A stretch of DNA of 64,000 nt, taken from Lachnospiraceae bacterium. GTDB taxonomy: Bacteria; Bacillota; Clostridia; Lachnospirales; Lachnospiraceae. The position numbers and the translations under genes are program-made. Each line of letters begins with the position of its first letter. The stretch's first letter is position 1. Positions 62,422 to 64,000 of the stretch are shown in pieces. The DNA is taken from positions 62,001-126,000 of the forward strand of contig SVDY01000003.1 of assembly GCA_015057665.1 (NCBI GenBank), read 5' to 3'. The notes under the pieces were generated by a model. That model was not told the origin of the DNA and did no database searches. It was given only the letters and a program-made list of their open reading frames with translations.

Positions 62422-63108
62422 ATGGAATTATTTTTAGAACAGCTTCCCATTGTAATAAAAGCTTTAAATGTAGGATTCCTTCAGACATTAAAGCTGTTTT
62501 TTGTAACATTGCTTGGTGCATTTCCTCTGGGCTTGGTGATTGCCTTTGGCTCCATGTCAAAGTTCAAACCTTTAAGCTATTTTACAAGAATTATTGTATG
62601 GATCATTCGAGGAACACCGCTTATGATTCAGCTTTTAATTATCTATTATATGCCGGGGCTTGTATTTAAAAATCCTATCTGGGGAAGTGGAGAAGAAGGA
62701 AGATTTCTCGCTTCTGCAATTATGTTTATCTTTAATTATTCCTGTTATTTTTCCGAGATTTACCGCGGCGGTATTCAAAGCGTGCCAATCGGACAGCAGG
62801 AAGCAGGTCTGGTTCTTGGCATGACAAAAAGCCAGATTTTCTTTAAAGTAACTCTTCTTCAGATGATTAAGAGAATTGTTCCTCCAATGTCCAATGAGGT
62901 TATTACACTTGTAAAAGACACCTCCCTTGCAAGAATTATTGCTCTTCAGGAAATTATCTGGGCAGGTCAGGCTTTCATGAAAGGTTCCAATGGAATCTCC
63001 GGAGCAATCTGGCCATTATTCTTTACAGGAATTTACTATTTGATCTTTAACGGAATCATGACACTGATTCTTGGACAGATTGAGAAGAAACTGGACTATT
63101 TCAGATAG
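62422..63108 (+). CDS. Amino acid ABC transporter permease (HisM/GlnP type)
   Basis: 228 residues from the ATG at 62422, after GAGAGG; longer frames upstream run through the structured repeat and are not real. About five membrane segments with the start LNVGFLQTLKLFFVTLLGAF, RGTPLMIQLLIIYY and the ATPase-contact loop EIYRGGIQSVPIGQQEAGLV. It forms the channel, probably as a homodimer since only one permease is encoded. The ATPase gene follows after 12 bases. Confidence 0.93.
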   Translation: MELFLEQLPIVIKALNVGFLQTLKLFFVTLLGAFPLGLVIAFGSMSKFKPLSYFTRIIVWIIRGTPLMIQLLIIYYMPGLVFKNPIWGSGEEGRFLASAIMFIFNYSCYFSEIYRGGIQSVPIGQQEAGLVLGMTKSQIFFKVTLLQMIKRIVPPMSNEVITLVKDTSLARIIALQEIIWAGQAFMKGSNGISGAIWPLFFTGIYYLIFNGIMTLILGQIEKKLDYFR

Positions 63109-63120
63109 GGGGAAATGCAT

Positions 63121-63906
63121 ATGTCAATTTTAGAAGTGAAAAATATACATAAAACATTTGGCAGAACAGAAGTATTAAAAGACATTAATTTCTCTTTGGA
63201 ACCGGGAGAGGTGGTATCTATCATCGGTTCTTCCGGAAGCGGGAAGACAACTCTGCTCCGGTGTCTCAATTTTTTAGAGACACCGGATGTGGGAGTCATC
63301 AGTGTAAATGATGAAATTCTCTTTGATTCCGCCAATCCAAAGACTCAGTTAGAATCAGAAATCCGCAAAAAAAGACTGCATTTCGGTCTTGTATTTCAGA
63401 ATTTCAACCTGTTTCCACAGTATACCGCCCTTGGCAATGTGATGCTGGCCAAGGAGCTTCTGGCTAAGGAACAGCCAGATTATAAAACAAGAAGAAAAGA
63501 AATTCATCAGGAGATTCAAAGAGAAGCAGAGAAGCTGCTTCGTCAGATGGGGCTTGGAGACAGAATGAATAATTATCCACACCAGCTCTCCGGCGGCCAG
63601 TGCCAGCGAGTTGCCATTGCAAGAGCCCTTGCCCTACAGCCGGATATCCTTTGTTTTGATGAACCAACATCCGCCCTTGATCCGGAACTGACAGGAGAGG
63701 TATTAAAAGTAATCAAGGAACTGGCAGATCAGAACACCACCATGGTCATTGTTACCCATGAGATGGCTTTTGCAAAAGAGGTGGCAGGTAAGGTAATCTT
63801 TATGGATGATGGTTTGATTGTAGAACAGGGAACACCGGAGGAAGTATTTGAGAATCCAACGGAAGAGAGAACGAAGAGTTTCTTGGCAAGTTATACACAT
63901 TTATAG
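63121..63906 (+). CDS. Amino acid ABC transporter ATP-binding protein (GlnQ/HisP type)
   Basis: 261 residues from the ATG at 63121; GGGGGAA lies six bases upstream and an ATG six bases earlier is too close to it. Walker [20 protein letters not shown]-loop [13 protein letters not shown], signature [15 protein letters not shown], Walker [15 protein letters not shown] and the H-loop [11 protein letters not shown]. It drives import through the permease just upstream. Confidence 0.95.
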   Translation: MSILEVKNIHKTFGRTEVLKDINFSLEPGEVVSIIGSSGSGKTTLLRCLNFLETPDVGVISVNDEILFDSANPKTQLESEIRKKRLHFGLVFQNFNLFPQYTALGNVMLAKELLAKEQPDYKTRRKEIHQEIQREAEKLLRQMGLGDRMNNYPHQLSGGQCQRVAIARALALQPDILCFDEPTSALDPELTGEVLKVIKELADQNTTMVIVTHEMAFAKEVAGKVIFMDDGLIVEQGTPEEVFENPTEERTKSFLASYTHL

Positions 63907-63907
63907 A

Positions 63908-63939
63908 AAGAAGAGAAGCCCTGGGGCTTCTCTTCTTTG
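63908..63939 (+). terminator. Terminator of the amino acid transporter operon
   Basis: AGAAGAGAAGCC pairs with GGCTTCTCTTCT around CTGG, then TTG. Confidence 0.85.
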
Positions 63940-63940
63940 T

Positions 63941-64000
63941 TGTATACCGCTTACAATCCCGGAATGCGTTTTCAGGCGCTTCCGGTGATTCCGTTCAGGG
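63941..64000 (+). repeat. Structured intergenic repeat, copy 3 (lacks hairpin A, cut by window edge)
   Basis: Directly after the terminator the sequence joins at ACCGCTTACAATCCCGG, identical to copy 1 downstream of hairpin A. Hairpin B is present (CAATC/GATT, CCGGAA/TTCCGG, inner stem GCGTT/GGCGC with two wobbles). Hairpin A is missing. Confidence 0.75.

Overview
The window looks like a piece of chromosome from a gut-type Lachnospiraceae (Clostridia, Bacillota). Low-to-mid GC, AGGAGG-type ribosome binding sites, sigma-A promoters with 17-nt spacers, a Tyr T-box, and genes such as an M18 aminopeptidase, a clostripain-family peptidase, PucR/CdaR and WYL regulators and a DUF3798 transporter all fit. 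I see no rRNA, tRNA, CRISPR array, phage gene or insertion sequence. Genus is not resolvable by eye.

1-20.5 kb is mostly housekeeping: an RpiR regulator, a PIN-toxin remnant, T-box-controlled tyrS, a MurJ/SpoVB-type flippase, a divergent WecG/TagA-like protein, a CdaR/PucR regulator, an S41 protease, an M18 aminopeptidase, rpiB, a leftward malQ-plsC pair, pth overlapping mfd, and an FKBP-type lipoprotein.

20.5-40 kb is the most interesting part. A frameshifted tetR faces a long rightward operon: PAS-GGDEF diguanylate cyclase, a 2452-residue NRPS (C-A-T-C-A-T-R), a 7TM-type histidine kinase, a REC-HD-GYP phosphodiesterase, an acyl-AMP ligase, a free acyl carrier protein, a winged-helix/BTAD regulator with a decayed GGDEF-like tail, two small proteins built from one ~40-residue 'STWQG' module, then sbcD and sbcC. 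The domain order predicts an N-acyl dipeptide released reductively as an aldehyde (or its cyclised pyrazinone), with c-di-GMP synthesis and breakdown encoded on either side of the synthetase.

40-46.7 kb holds a DUF3798 lipoprotein ABC transporter operon with codon use typical of high expression, then an unrecognised gene. 47-54 kb holds a 1706-residue DUF4011-type helicase with a transglutaminase-like N-terminus and a Vsr/MTES_1575-like nuclease C-terminus, abutting an rsmH-type methyltransferase gene, then a DsbA-like protein and an HD phosphohydrolase. 55-61 kb has two overlapping tiny ORFs, a WYL regulator-MFS-prolyl aminopeptidase operon and a clostripain-like protease. 61.4-64 kb is a polar amino acid ABC transporter whose intergenic gaps carry three copies of a structured repeat with compensatory base changes.
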